From Myrmaecium sp. VS I D KN 1 (lineage: Eukaryota; Ascomycota; Dothideomycetes; Valsariales; Valsariaceae): DNA of 64,000 bases. A program made the position numbers and the translations under genes. Numbering within the stretch: the stretch's first letter is position 1; each line of letters begins with the position of its first letter. The stretch lies in assembly GCA_019775845.1 (NCBI GenBank), contig JADQAV010000015.1:558001-622000 (forward strand). The letters run 5' to 3'. Positions 1 to 11,287 of this stretch are shown here, piece after piece. The notes beneath the pieces were generated by a model. It made no database searches, was not told where the DNA came from, and was given only the letters and a program-made list of their open reading frames with translations.

Positions 1-1
1 T

Positions 2-211
2 GTCGTTGGCGATCATGCGCCGCGATTGGAGGTCGAGGTTGAAGGTGAGGAGGGGAAGGAGGAGGCTGGAAAGGCGGGGAAGCGGAAGGCCGCCGAGAAG
101 GAGGAGGAGGAGCAGGTGGAGGATGACGGCGCGAAGAAGAAGGCGAAAAAGGAGAAGAAGGAAAAGAAGGAGAAGAAAGAGAAAAAGGAGAAGAAGAAGC
201 GGGAGGAATAG
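2..211 (+). CDS. 3' end of a lysine-rich, nucleolar-type protein (partial)
   Basis: This reading frame is open from the window's left edge to a TAG-type stop at about 211, giving roughly 69 residues, so the start lies outside the window. The visible tail is acidic at first (repeated E and V-E), then holds a KRKAAEKEEEE stretch, and ends in a run of KKE/KEK repeats. Such KKE/D tails are known on nucleolar proteins such as Cbf5/dyskerin, Nop56 and Nop58, where they follow the catalytic or core domain. No core domain is visible, so I cannot choose between these families, and other basic nuclear proteins are possible. It converges on STE24, with about 360 bp between the stops. The low-complexity tail alone does not justify a gene symbol. 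Confidence 0.6.
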   Translation, partial: VVGDHAPRLEVEVEGEEGKEEAGKAGKRKAAEKEEEEQVEDDGAKKKAKKEKKEKKEKKEKKEKKKREE

Positions 212-568
212 TTGCGGGCAAAGAAGAGCGGGCGCGGACCGGTGAAAGCGGTGTGGATGTCAAGGGGATGATAAGTCCCTGGGTCGAGGCTTAGATGGCG
301 GCGGGCATGAGATGATGGAGTTCAAGGCGTTTCAAGGCACAAAAAGGGGTTCATCGTTACAGTTTTGCAAAGATGAACATGCTGCTGCATCTTACATTTC
401 CGAATCCTATATTCCGCGAAAAGATTCCTCTAAATTGGCGCTCGTCCTATTCCCATGTCCATTGACATGCCAGTCCCCAGAACCGACTGCAATGATGACG
501 GATCAAATACAAGGGGCATATTTTAAAAACCTCTGCTCCAATGAAAAGTGAAGAAAGCAGTCTGCTTG
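212..568. other. Convergent intergenic spacer
   Basis: These 357 bp separate the stop of the lysine-rich gene from the stop of STE24 and should hold both 3' UTRs. No coding frame or repeat was recognised. Confidence 0.6.
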
Positions 569-2083
569 TTACAACTCCCGTTCGGTCGCCTTGACAGGCT
601 TCTCCTCATCCAGCACCTTCTGCTCCTTGGCCTTCGCGCTGCCGGTCCAGTTCATCGCCTTCAGCCTCTCCGTCAGGATGGGGTGGGAGTAGTGGAAGCT
701 GGAATACAAGGGGTCCGCGTCCATGCTCGACAGGTTCTGGATCTGCAACTTGAGCAGGGCGGCACCGAGCTCGTTCGCGTAGCCGAGGTCCACGGCGAAT
801 TTGTCTGGGAAAGTCATATTAGTCACGATCCAATAGCTTCATTCCCACAAACAACTGAAACGTACCGGCTTCGAATTCCATGGTGCGAGTCAAAAAGTTC
901 ATCACCAGCTTGAGAACGGCATCGGTCGGGCTCAGGATCTCGTTGAACAGGACGAAGCCAATCATGGTGGGTCGGATGCCATGGAAACCAAAGGCCTCAT
1001 AGAGAGAGTTGTTGTGCACAAAGACGGAGAAGAGGGCGAAGATGTAGAAGAGATGGACCTGGCTGATGAGCAACAGCTTAGTGGTGTGGCCCTTGCTCCA
1101 GTGGCCGAGCTCGTGTCCGAGGACGGCCTCGACTTCTTGGTGGGTGGACTTTTCGAGGAGGGTGTCGTAGATGACGATCTTTTTCTTCCAGGGCATGCCG
1201 GTGAAGTACGCGTTGCTGTGGGCGCTGCGGCGGCTACCGTCGATGACCTGGAGTTCGGCGAGTGGGAAGTTGAGCTTAGCGGCAAGGGCCTCGACGGCGT
1301 CCTTGAGAGGTCCAGGCTCGAGCGGAGTGAGCTTGTTGAAGATGGGGACGATGACGATGGGATAGATGGTGATCATGAAGGTCTGGAGGAACAGCATGAA
1401 GACCCAGAGATAGTAGAAGAAGTTGTCGCCGGTGCGCTTCACGATGGAGAGGAAGGCGGTACCGATGGGGACGCCGAAGACGACGCCGAGGGCCTGGCCC
1501 TTGAGCATGTCCGTGATCCAGGTCTTCTTGGTCATCTTGTTGAAGCCGAACTTCTCCTCGAGGACGAAGTGGTGGTAGTATGAGGTGGGAATGTTGAAGA
1601 GAGTGTCGACCATGTTGAAGAGGAAGAACCAGACGAGCGACTGGGTGATCTCGCCGGAGAAGCGGGCGGGGAAGTAGCGGGAGACGAGGAAACCGGCGAT
1701 ATACCAGAACTTGGGCATGACATCGAAGTAGAGGACGGCGATGGACTTGGCCTGGCTCAGCAGGCCGGAGAGGAAACCGAACTTGGCCTTGGCTCGGCCA
1801 TATTCCTGGCTCTTGTCGAAGGTGGTCTGGTCGACCTCCTGCTCGAGGGCCTTGGGGACCTTGGTGCCGCAGAGGACGCGGTATTGGCGGTACAGCAACC
1901 AGTTCTCGAGGGCGAACTCGCCGAGGGAGAAGCCGATGACCAGCTTCTTCCACGGGAAGAACGGGCGGTCCAGAAAGCGCGCCAGGCGCTGCGATGTCGA
2001 CAGAAGAGGATGGTTAGCGAGAGCGTCTGGCGGAAGAGGGGATGGGAGCGAGAGAGAAATACCTGTAGCCAGTCCTGGATCAT
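569..2083 (-). CDS. STE24: CAAX prenyl protease 1 (STE24), zinc metalloprotease
   Basis: Integral ER/inner nuclear membrane protease that cleaves the -AAX tripeptide of farnesylated proteins; in yeast it also makes a second cut in a-factor precursor. The model is complement(join(569..804, 866..1988, 2063..2083)), giving 459 residues against 453 in yeast. Exon 1 is only 21 nt (MIQDWLQ). Both introns are GT..AG (74 and 61 bp) and all phases fit. The zinc site HELGH lies at about residue 300, and the third ligand is in the FEADKFA motif near 380, which spans the last intron. Other family signatures are FVLEEKFGFNK, IDGSRRSAHSNAYFTG and SSFHYSHPILTERL near the C-terminus. Several hydrophobic segments fit the multi-span barrel of the family. 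An in-frame upstream extension to 2255 exists but lacks family similarity, so I prefer the ATG at 2083. It is divergent from ERG12. Confidence 0.95.
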
Positions 2084-2812
2084 CGTGGAGGGAGGAAGGG
2101 CGGTGTGGAAAGGTGAACCGGAGGAGCTCAGCGGAGGCAGCTGAAGGGCAGCTTGAGGACAGACAATGGCCTAGTGGTGCACCGCCTCGTCTGCTGTGGC
2201 TGATGCAGCTGCATCCCGTTCCGGACCGGATGACACAAAGAACTTTGGAGTTCAAGGAGAAAGTATGATTACTTATTGCATATTAGTAGCTTACTGATTC
2301 GTTGTATCCGATCATTTCAAGCGATCTTTCATCTCAGATGAACTGTAAGGATACATACTACATTGTATTCGTGTGTTCCGGGTTGACGGATTGACCGCGG
2401 CGACCACTCAGGGACTGGCTGATATCCATGACCACCACCTCATGCACTTCCTTTTTCCAAACATCAGGATCCTTTCCTCTTGGTGCAATGAAGAGCCATC
2501 TACTGACTATTGAATGTACTTTAAGTTACCGAGATATATGTATCAGGATTACTTATGAAAGGGAGTTGTTTATATATAATATCTCGGAACGTTACCTATT
2601 ATTTGAATGAAAGCCTGCAAGCAGCGAGGGGGAAACAACCAGCCAGCGTGCCAGCCAATCGACAGCTCGGCCCTGGCTCCGAACCCCAACAAACTGGAAC
2701 GTCCAACCCTCATTTCTCCCTGTCTCTCTTATTTACTTTTTCCGTCGCGCATCGTATACCTCACCTTTGTTCACACAATTGCCTCTGTCATTGACTGGAA
2801 TTCGGACGAGGC
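2084..2812. promoter_or_regulatory. Divergent promoter region STE24 / ERG12
   Basis: This 729-bp spacer lies between two divergent start codons. A TATA-like TATATATAAT lies at 2571-2580, about 230 bp upstream of the ERG12 ATG, and a CCAAT lies near 2655. Neither element has been tested; they are only sequence matches. Confidence 0.5.
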
Positions 2813-4688
2813 ATGACAGGCGTGCTGACAGCGACGACGATCACGACCGCGACTGTGACTACGACTGGGGTGACCACCGAACAGCAGCCCGTGGACCCTG
2901 TACAGGCCACTGGACATAGGCGATCCTCGTCGGCGAGCAAGACGTCCACCTCCTTCAGCGACCGCGACAGCAATGGCATCTTGACCCCGACCTCATCCTC
3001 CGCCGCCGCCGCCAACGGTTCCGACCACCTGTTCGCTCACGTCTCGTCCCCTTCCGCTTGCTCTTCCGCCCACTCGTCCGCCATGGCCGCCGGTACCGCT
3101 GCCAGCGGCTCTCCTCCACGGCCGCTGGCCTTCCGCAAACACTCGACCCCCCTAATGCCCTCCTACATGGTCTCTGCGCCGGGCAAGGTCATCGTCTACG
3201 GCGAACACGCCGTCGTCTATGGAAAGGTACGTCGCAATCCCTCCGAACATCTCAACCGATTGTCTCTTTCACTCTCTAACCCCCTTTCAGGCCGCAATCG
3301 CAGCCGCCATCTCCCTCCGCTCATACCTCCTCGTCTCCTTCCTCTCCAAGTCCCGTCGCACCGTCACCCTGCGCTTCCCCGACATTGGCCTCGATCACAC
3401 CTGGAACATTGATGACCTGCCCTGGGAAGCTTTCTCCCACCCGTCCAAGAAGAAGTTCTACTATGATCTGGTCACCTCCCTCGATCCCGACCTCGTCGAG
3501 GCCATGCAGCCGCACATCATCACCGTCTCCACCAAGCTCCCCGAACCCGTGCGCAAGCGACACCAGAACTCCGCCTCCGCCTTCCTCTACCTCTTCCTCT
3601 CGCTCGGCTCGCCGCAGTCGGCCCCTTGCATCTACACCCTCCGCTCCACCATCCCCATCGGCGCCGGTTTGGGCAGCAGCGCCAGTATAGCCGTCTGCCT
3701 GAGCGCGGCCCTCCTGCTGCAGATACGTGCTTTGAGCGGTCCGCATCCCGACCAGCCCTCGCAGGAATGCGAGCTGCAGATCGAGCGCATCAACCGCTGG
3801 GCCTTTGTCGGGGAGATGTGCATACACGGCAACCCTTCGGGCGTCGACAACACCGTCAGCTCCGGCGGCAAAGCAGTGCTCTTCAAGCGCACCGATTACT
3901 CCAAGCCTCCGACCGTCACCCCCCTCCGCAGCTTCCCCGAGCTTCCCCTCCTCCTGGTCAACACGCGACAGTCGCGATCGACGGCCGTGGAAGTCGCGAA
4001 GGTGGCACACCTCAAGAAAACACATCCGATCATCACGGCGCAACTCCTCGACGCCATCGACAAGGTCACCGAGTCCGCGCACCGCCTCCTCACCTCCGAC
4101 GGTTTCGACCCGGAGGACCCCGCCGCGCTCCAGCACCTCGGCGAGCTCATCACCGTCAACCACGGCCTGCTCGTCTCCCTCGGCGTCTCCCACCCCAAGC
4201 TCGAGCGCATCCGCGCCCTCATCGACCACGCCGGGATCGGCTGGACCAAACTCACTGGCGCTGGCGGCGGCGGTTGCGCCATCACGATCCTCAAGCCGCA
4301 GGCCGCGCCCCCTCCGAGCGACGACACTCCCGCCGCGAACGGCGCCTCCCCCACCTCCCCCTCCGCCGAGGCCACGGCCGCCGCGGCCGCCGACGCCAAG
4401 CGCGCGACCCTCTCCCAGCTCGAGCAAAACCTGGAGCGGGAAGGGTTCGAGCGGTTCGAGACGACGCTGGCGGGCGACGGCGTCGGCGTCCTCTGGCCGG
4501 CCGTCCTGCACAACGGCACCGAGGAGGAGGGCGGGGAGGAGATCGACGTGGAGAAGTTCCTGAACGCGCCCGGCATCGACGGCGTCGAGCGGCTGGTCGG
4601 GGTGGAGGGCTGCCGGCGCGGGTTCGGCACCGGGGTCTCGCAGCGTCGGCGGGATTGGCGGGAGGGCTGGAAGTTTTGGCGGCCGTGA
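2813..4688 (+). CDS. ERG12: Mevalonate kinase
   Basis: GHMP kinase that phosphorylates mevalonate with ATP to 5-phosphomevalonate, in the route to farnesyl-PP, sterols and prenyl groups. The model is join(2813..3226, 3291..4688), 603 residues, with one 64-bp phase-0 intron. GHMP motif 1 APGKVIVYGEHAVVYGK ends exon 1 (residues about 122-138). The glycine-rich ATP loop PIGAGLGSSAS is at about 260-270 and motif 3 LTGAGGGGCAITI at about 458-470. The kinase domain is preceded by roughly 120 Ser/Thr/Ala-rich residues. In-frame ATGs just before the domain (for example MVSAPGK) could give a shorter enzyme of typical size. A low-complexity Pro/Ala/Ser insert follows motif 3. Codon use is strongly GC-rich at third positions. 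Confidence 0.95.
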
Positions 4689-6961
4689 CGCCTTTTTCTT
4701 TTTTGTTCTCCATTCTTTATTATCCTTTTCCCCCCTCTATTTTTGTTTTTCCTTCACCACCCTTTCCCTCGCCAAGGGGGGATTTATCTCAGTTTTATGT
4801 TGTAAATCAGGGATGTACGTTTATGTCTATTATTATCATTGTATTCTACACATGTTATTTTCCCCATCCTCATCCCCCTTCTGCTTTTTCTGTCTACTCT
4901 ACTCCCCCTGATACATCCTTAATCACAGACAAAAAAATGGGTGGGTGAATCGGAAGGCGAGGAACGGGCTGGAATCACGCATTTAAGGGCAGGGGGAAAC
5001 GCGTTTGGGGATTATTCTTATGCTTAACAGGGATGGATGTGGTTGGATGGTGTGGATGCATTCATGTCTTCAAAGTTATCCGTTGTAATCAATCATGCTA
5101 GTGTTGTACCTGCCGAAGACAGGAGAAGGAGGGGAAAGCGAAATTTCGAGATCACACATCCTAATTCGATGTATACATAGTACTGTACCTCATCCTTATA
5201 CCTCTCTGTATCTCCACGTAATTTTCTTTGCTCTTCCTTTTCCTATTGATTCAATTTATCCTTTTTTTCTGGTATAATTGCAGGAGGACGAAGCAGATTA
5301 TCGGATATAAGTATATATAACTACAATTTCATTAAAAGAATCAAGAAAGTCAATTCCTCCTCCCTTCTCCGCTTCCTGCACACGCATCATCTACCGTATC
5401 TCGTCTCCTTTTCCGTCCTGTCTCTCGTCTACTAGCCTACATACCCGTCGACCCGCCGACCCGCCGACCCGCCGACCCGCGATCGCTCGCTATCCGTCGT
5501 CGCTGCATCTCCATCCAGACACGCGCGCAGCAGAAGGAAGAGAGGAAGGAAACGGGATGAGGCAGCACGACTCCAACCCCCCATTCAAAACGAAATCAGG
5601 CAAAGGGCAGAACAAATCACCACGCATCACCCGCAAAAGGCGAGGAGGAAGCGATGGAAGCCTTTAAACAGAACATATAATAATGATAGATAGGTATTGA
5701 TATCGATCCTGAGTTATTTCAAATAGATATATCTTTCATAACGGCGGGGCCACGAAGCACAAAAAGAAAAGAGAACGAAGGAAAGCACAAGGATGACCCG
5801 TGGACGCCTCAACCCATCGCAACCATCTCGAGAGACAAACATCACTTCCCCGCTGAAGAGGAAGAATAAAAAGACTGCTGCTAATGAAATGCTGCGATCT
5901 CCGTGGCGCCCGACCGCCGTGGGAAAACTGGGCGCGGCGAATCAGCGAAACGAGGTGGGTACATAAGCATAGTAATCACTGACTGGGTCCCGACCTCGTC
6001 TCAGCCTGGAGGCAAGTAGCTGCACTCTCCCCACCTCGAACCATAACCTCGACTTCCGATCACACGGCAGGCTTCATGATCATCATTATCGTCGTCGTCG
6101 CCTCTCAACTCCTATCCCGTTAATTACCATTCCCCCTCCTCCCTTATCCCCGTCCTCTACAACCCAATCCCCTCCCAACTCCAGTAAGAAATCGGGTATA
6201 AACCGAGCGCGAATAAAAGAGAGAAAACAACAATGAAAAAAAGGAGGACAAAGAGACGAAAAAGAAGAGAAAAGAAGGAGAGAACGGATGTACAAGACTC
6301 GTGACGGGAAGAGCGGAGCGGAAAACGAAACGGAAAGAAACGACGGTCGAATAGTGATCGGACGAGGAATAAAAAGAGAAACGGACGACAGAGAACCCCA
6401 TGCGGTGAAAGAGGAGAACCAAGAAGAACAAGCACGAAACGAAATAACAGGAACCAATCTATGAACAAAGAATACCAACCGGCTTCCCATCATCACTCTA
6501 GGATACCACGCCTGAAAGTGAGGAGAAGGTCTCGAGAGAACGGAAGATGGTGCAGAATGAGGATAAACTCTATCAGAGAACAAAGAACAGCAGGAACAGA
6601 AAAAACAGATAAGGTTAGTGAAAAGTCAACTGGCTTCTTGGACGAGGGTTACTGAACCCCCGTTTTCGCTTCCCAAGAAGCTCGGCAAGCCATCCACCCC
6701 CGTCGACATACTGCAGAACCAACTGTTGAAATAATAGGTTGCAACGCGAGTCCGTCTGACTCTCCAACTCTTACTCCGTTGTTCACCGTACGGAACATGC
6801 TATATTCTTCAATGAGACGTACGACTTCATAAGACACACAATTTCTTATCCTCCTTCGAAGCCGCATAATAGCGGAAGCTACAATCGCCCTATCCCGTAA
6901 GGTGGTGGGTATCTCGGAGCAGGATCCGTAGAAAACAAAGACTATCCTTGCGAAGAAAGAA
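4689..6961. other. Long convergent intergenic region
   Basis: These 2.27 kb lie between the stops of ERG12 and the PHO80-like gene. The left part is T/C-rich and typical of a 3' UTR. The rest is A/G-rich low-complexity sequence with one short tandem repeat (5449-5480). Open frames on the minus strand at about 6.1-6.6 kb read as compositional F/S/R-rich strings without a domain. I see no supported gene. Confidence 0.5.
5449..5480. repeat. Tandem repeat, 8-bp unit CGACCCGC x4
   Basis: Four perfect head-to-tail copies of CGACCCGC, in non-coding sequence. Confidence 0.85.
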
Positions 6962-8571
6962 TCAAGGATGCGCCGAGAGCGGTCGGTTCGAGGCTGCGGG
7001 TGCAGCCCCGCCAGACGGTGGCGCGGAAGAGGCCAACTGATGCTGTTGCGCGACGACCTCGCGGGCATAGAATTCGACTAGCATGGTGCCATAGGCTTCC
7101 ATTTCCTCCAGAGGCACGGCGAGGCGGAAGTCGTTGAGGATAAGAAATTGCAGCTCGAGATGATTCAGCTCAACTAGGGGCAGACCACCGACCTGTTGAT
7201 CATTAGCGATACATTCAATACTGTAGCTGGAAGCGGAGCAGAGAGACAACCAAAGGCGGAGCGGAGCGGAGGGAAGCGACTTACCTTAGCATATCGAGAA
7301 TTGGTGTAGAACACGTCAGAGAAGAACTTGCTCGCGCAGGTTACGCCTGCTATTATTAATCTATGGATATTGAAGCTGTCGACAACGAAGAAATGGGCGA
7401 AATTATAGGGGTCCGATTCTAGTGGTGGGTCGATGTGCTGAGGCGGAGATGGTGGATGCTGTTCCTTGACACCCGGCTCTGCGGGTTTCCCTAGTGAGCC
7501 GGAAGGCGGAGGTGTAGTGGCTTGCAAGTTGTGAGGATGGTTGGTGGGGGACGGTCCATTGAGAGGTGCCGTTGAGACCGAGCTGTGTCGGCTGTTGCCA
7601 GCCTCCTTTTGAAGCTGGTGGTGTCTCTCGATAGAATGGTGACTGGCTTGCCGTAAGCTATTTAAGGGCCCTGAATTGACCCGTTCGGTCATTCTGTCGA
7701 AATATACCAGAAGGCTTAGGAACACCTCGTACGTTGTAGGGCAGTACTTGTGAATACGACTGAGATAGCTAAGGATTGATATGCTCGGCACATTCTTGCC
7801 GTGGAAAGCGAGAACACTCGTCGTCTGCTGGCTGAGACCGCTGGCACCCTCTGGCGGCGGGATTTGACGATGTAAATGTTCGTGTTGCTGGTCGTTGGTT
7901 GTGGTGATTTTGGTCAATAACCCCGCGACCATTTCAATGATATCCGTGACTGGCATCTCGCTTATCTCGTACTGAGGGCCTACATCGTTTGGATCCCGCC
8001 GTGACCGACGAGAGAATGATCGCGTCGGAGAATACGGGCTGTTATCATCCATCGCCAGCTGCTGGATTTGGGCTAAACTCGTTACTTTTATTTTTCGCGG
8101 CGAGGCGCTGCCGGCGTCAGACGGTGAACGAAGCGAATGGACCGGTGATATTTGCGTGCGAGGTGTATTGGATGGAGGCGTGGCTTGGACTCCGCCGGAG
8201 AAGGTCGTCTGGTCTGCGGTAGTCGTGGGCGTGGCATTCTCGGCTTGAGACCTTGGGTGTGAATGGGAAGCAGACTGCGGACCTTGCTGCTGTGACCCCT
8301 GCCATGTTGAGCCACCTTGTTGCAGTGAGGCGGGAGGCCCAACCCGATGACTACGCGTATCTGAAGCTGCCGCAGGCAATATAGCGTCGCGCATAGCGGT
8401 ATCTGCAGGGGCTTCGGCATGCTGATGTATGCTGGTGCCATCTTCATATGCTCGTGCATTTACGATTCGAGGAGGCTGGGCCGCAGACGACTCTGAGGAT
8501 GGGTGATGCGCATCCCCACCAAACATGGTGTAGGGGAAGTGCGACTGTGTCGGTAACACAATCGATCCCAT
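6962..8571 (-). CDS. PHO80/PREG-like cyclin
   Basis: Cyclin of the Pho80/Pcl family, whose members bind the Pho85-type CDK; Pho80/PREG itself restrains the phosphate-starvation response. The model is complement(join(6962..7192, 7285..8571)), 505 residues, with one 92-bp intron (AAG|gtaagt..caacag|GTC). The first ATG in frame is at 8571. About 200 N-terminal residues are Ser/Pro/His-rich. The cyclin box starts near TDIIEMVAGLLTKI (about 207). It includes the family signatures SILSYLSRIHKYCPTT, LSLLVYFDRM, FNIHRLIIAGVTCASKFF and, after the intron, GGLPLVELNHLELQFL. The box is interrupted by a long Pro/Ser/His-rich insert between the DRM helix and the FNIHR helix. The tail is Ala/Pro-rich. Which Pho80/Pcl subgroup it belongs to, and its kinase partner, cannot be decided here. 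Confidence 0.9.
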
Positions 8572-10344
8572 CACAGCGTGTGATGGAGTATGTAGCCGCT
8601 TTCCTTAGTCTGATATGCGCGGACGAACAGAACCTAGGAGGAAGTTAGCGATGGGTCAGGGTGCATTAGGGAGATCCGCGAGGGAAGTAGCCAGAGAGTA
8701 CGCGGAGGTAGGACTATAGGATCAGGAAGGAGGTCGAGGCTCACAAATGATGGGTTGGGCTGTCTGCAATGTTGCGACGGCTGTTGACAGGCCCGCGATG
8801 ACCAGAAATGGACGAACAGACTGTATACCGAAAACGGCAAAGCCGGAAGATATGTGAAGAGGTGATAGGAGACCCGGGATGGAACCGCGAGGCTTGTTGC
8901 TGTAGGTACAGAATATGCCTCCGATTACGGGGCACCGCTTGTTATAAGAGAGCCTGACAAGTCAGAGAAGATGGAGATGGCGGTCTCAGGGTTCACTGTG
9001 CCGAGCGGGCAGCAGTTCCGTGGATGTCAGTGAATGCCGCAGCCGTACCCAAAGCGAATTGGACGGCACTGTCAAGCCAGGAGAGGGCGGAGGAGAAGGA
9101 GTGAGAGGGAAGAGGGAAGAGGGAAGAAGAGAGAGAGGAAGAGGGGAGGGACTGGAGTGATATCACCGTTGGAAGGTGGTGTGGCGGAGAGAAAATGGGC
9201 AAAGACGGGGAGGGTCGAGGTCCAAAGGTCAATCGGGGGCTTGGGCTTGGGCTTGAGCGTGGGCATGGTCGTGGGCATGGTCGTGGGCGGGCGGGCGGGG
9301 ACGGGTGGGTAGGTTGGCACTTGGGGAGGGACTTCGCAACGGACTTGTCGCCTTTCGTTTTGGCGTCATTCCTCTCTCTTACCCATCACTGCATGGCCTG
9401 TGAGACCCTGCCGATCAGCGCACGCCGTCCGCCTGTTCGCCTGTTCGTCTGTTCACTGTTCGTCAATCCGCTCGGGAGAAATCTACAGTACACACGGATA
9501 CTGATAGTAATTCATCCATTGTAGAAGTTGAGCGTGATCATACCGTAACGACATTCGTAAAATACTCACCTCCGATACATACGTACTACTACTTACCTAC
9601 ACATCCACTCGAGTACACACAAACTCAGCGGTCGCATAACATGCACACGGAGGGGCCTAGGTGGAGAGTACGTACGGAGTAGAACAGTGCAGCTGCCCAC
9701 CAGAAGTCCTCTCTCACCCGGAGGCGTGTCTGTAGCCGAGAGGGATTCCGCGCGTGTAGGCCAGCACCCCTCCGGTATTGGCACATAAACACCGCGGACA
9801 TCGATAATCCGCGCCATCCCTGCATGCTGTTGACAGCCTCGGTGTAGGCGTAGGCGTAGGCGTGGTGCGGTGGTGCGGTGGACATGGTGCCGGAACCTAT
9901 GAGCTTCAGCAGAACAGCGGCGGGTGGTCCAATCCGTCTCGGTCATTGGGAGATCACGGAAGCCATTAACGCACGCCCAGGCCAGCAAGAGAGGCTTAGC
10001 AAACTGACAACATCACTAAAAGACCTTACCTGCTCCGTACACACAGATCTACCGGGTGCGTACAGAGCCCTTGCCTGCGGAAAACTGCTTGGATCCAGAC
10101 ATGCGAGATGATGATTTTGACAAGTCTGCAACGTCCATCCTGATAATCGTCCATTCAAGTTGTCAATGATCATCACAATCGTTATCATCACTTGTAGCGG
10201 CAACGCAACGCTGCAAGACGGGAAGTTCACCGGTCTTACTCCCATACTGCCATTTTGATCTAGTTGGCTCAAGACCTATTCATGACCTTCGAGTTCGTGA
10301 CCCAGGGAGCCCGAACGCCATCATGCATAATACAAGCTTGTTAT
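8572..10344. other. Intergenic region upstream of the PHO80-like gene and downstream of PRE3
   Basis: These 1.77 kb should hold the promoter and 5' leader of the PHO80-like gene (minus strand) and the 3' UTR of PRE3. They contain G-rich simple repeats: a purine-rich tract at about 9075-9150, a GGGCTT/GGGCATGGTCGT array at 9235-9300, and GTAGGC x3 at about 9844-9861. No further gene was recognised. Confidence 0.5.
9235..9300. repeat. G-rich short tandem repeats
   Basis: About three GGGCTT-type hexamers are followed by two copies of GGGCATGGTCGT and a GGGC run. This is non-coding DNA upstream of the PHO80-like gene. Confidence 0.7.
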
Positions 10345-11287
10345 CTACAGCACCTGAGGTTGAGGACCGGGGCCGGAGTAATTTCTGTCGGGCAGGTAGA
10401 GGTGTCTGACAGCGCCTTTAGCTGTCAAGACAACCATTCTGATAACTCCTCCGGAGCTGCCATCCCACTTGATAGCCTCGGCAAGCGCACCCTTCACAAA
10501 GGCAATACCCTCCTCTTCTGTCATGTTTTCTCTCCAGTGCGCGTCGCAGTAACCGTAGATGTAAGTCGAACCCGAGCCTCCAATCGCGTACGCTTGCTTG
10601 TGTAACGACCCGCCAAGTGGGATGGAGAAAACCTGTCCGCCGTGTCTGTGATCCCAACCAGCGATGATGATACCGGCGCTAGGGAAAATATCAGTGCAGT
10701 CCGCACAAACTCGGGCATCGTTATCTTACCTCAACTGGTCCTTGTTAGCATAGCATAGCTCCTGAAAAAGGGCAGCTGCCGTCTGCGTCGTCGGAGGCTC
10801 CTCATTTGTGACTCCATACATGGATAGATAGTATTGAACTATGTCGGCTACAGCCTGTGTGTCTGCCGCAGAGCCTGACCGGCAGCACCATATCGTGTCA
10901 TGGACCTTGGTAAGCTTATCTGTGACTCTGTTCGCAATGTAGGCGCCTGTCGTAGTTCGACTGTCTGCTCCGAGTATAACGCCGTCCTTGAAATTGATCG
11001 CCATACTACGCTGTTGTCAGCATCGGTTATCCTAATAGGAGCAGTGGCGGCGCGTAACGGTGATCGCCGTTATTTTGCAGCATACATTGAGGTACCGAGG
11101 CTGTGAATAGACCTGTTAGCTGCTGACCAGCAATGCCATGGTGTTTGCGGACTTACTTGACCTCCCCCTTCTTCAGATGGTTCATATCCACATGGATGCC
11201 ATCTGGGGAGCTGTTAGCACTGACGCAACTGCACAGAGGGCGTGGGTAAGGCTGCCCACCTTCTCCCAGCGATCCGGTGAGCTGCAT
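10345..11287 (-). CDS. PRE3: 20S proteasome subunit beta-1 (PRE3)
   Basis: Catalytic beta-1 subunit (caspase-like activity) of the 20S proteasome. The model is complement(join(10345..10678, 10730..11005, 11086..11100, 11157..11202, 11260..11287)), 232 residues, all introns GT..AG and all phases fitting. The first three exons are 28, 46 and 15 nt. Together they encode [10 protein letters not shown], then [14 protein letters not shown], then NLGTS; the isoleucine codon is split by the next intron. By alignment with yeast Pre3, the propeptide ends at Gly27 and the nucleophile is Thr28 of GTSIM. Asp44 and Lys60 match the catalytic Asp17 and Lys33 of the mature enzyme. Further hallmarks are [41 protein letters not shown] and [12 protein letters not shown]. 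Starting at the internal ATG (11004) would lose the nucleophile. It is divergent from the BEM46-like gene. Confidence 0.95.

Noticed and set aside
981-1583. 200-codon open frame antisense to STE24
   Set aside because: Acidic compositional string opposite a well-supported gene; no domain.
3321-4511. 396-codon open frame antisense to ERG12
   Set aside because: It mirrors the GC-rich third positions of ERG12 and shows only Gly/Glu/Arg-rich strings without a domain.
6086-6583. Minus-strand frame of about 165 codons
   Set aside because: Phe/Ser/Arg-rich low complexity in a purine/pyrimidine-biased spacer; no homology recognised.
9235-9300. Telomere-like or origin-type repeat
   Set aside because: The units (GGGCTT, GGGCATGGTCGT) are not TTAGGG and the array is short; ordinary G-rich simple sequence fits better.
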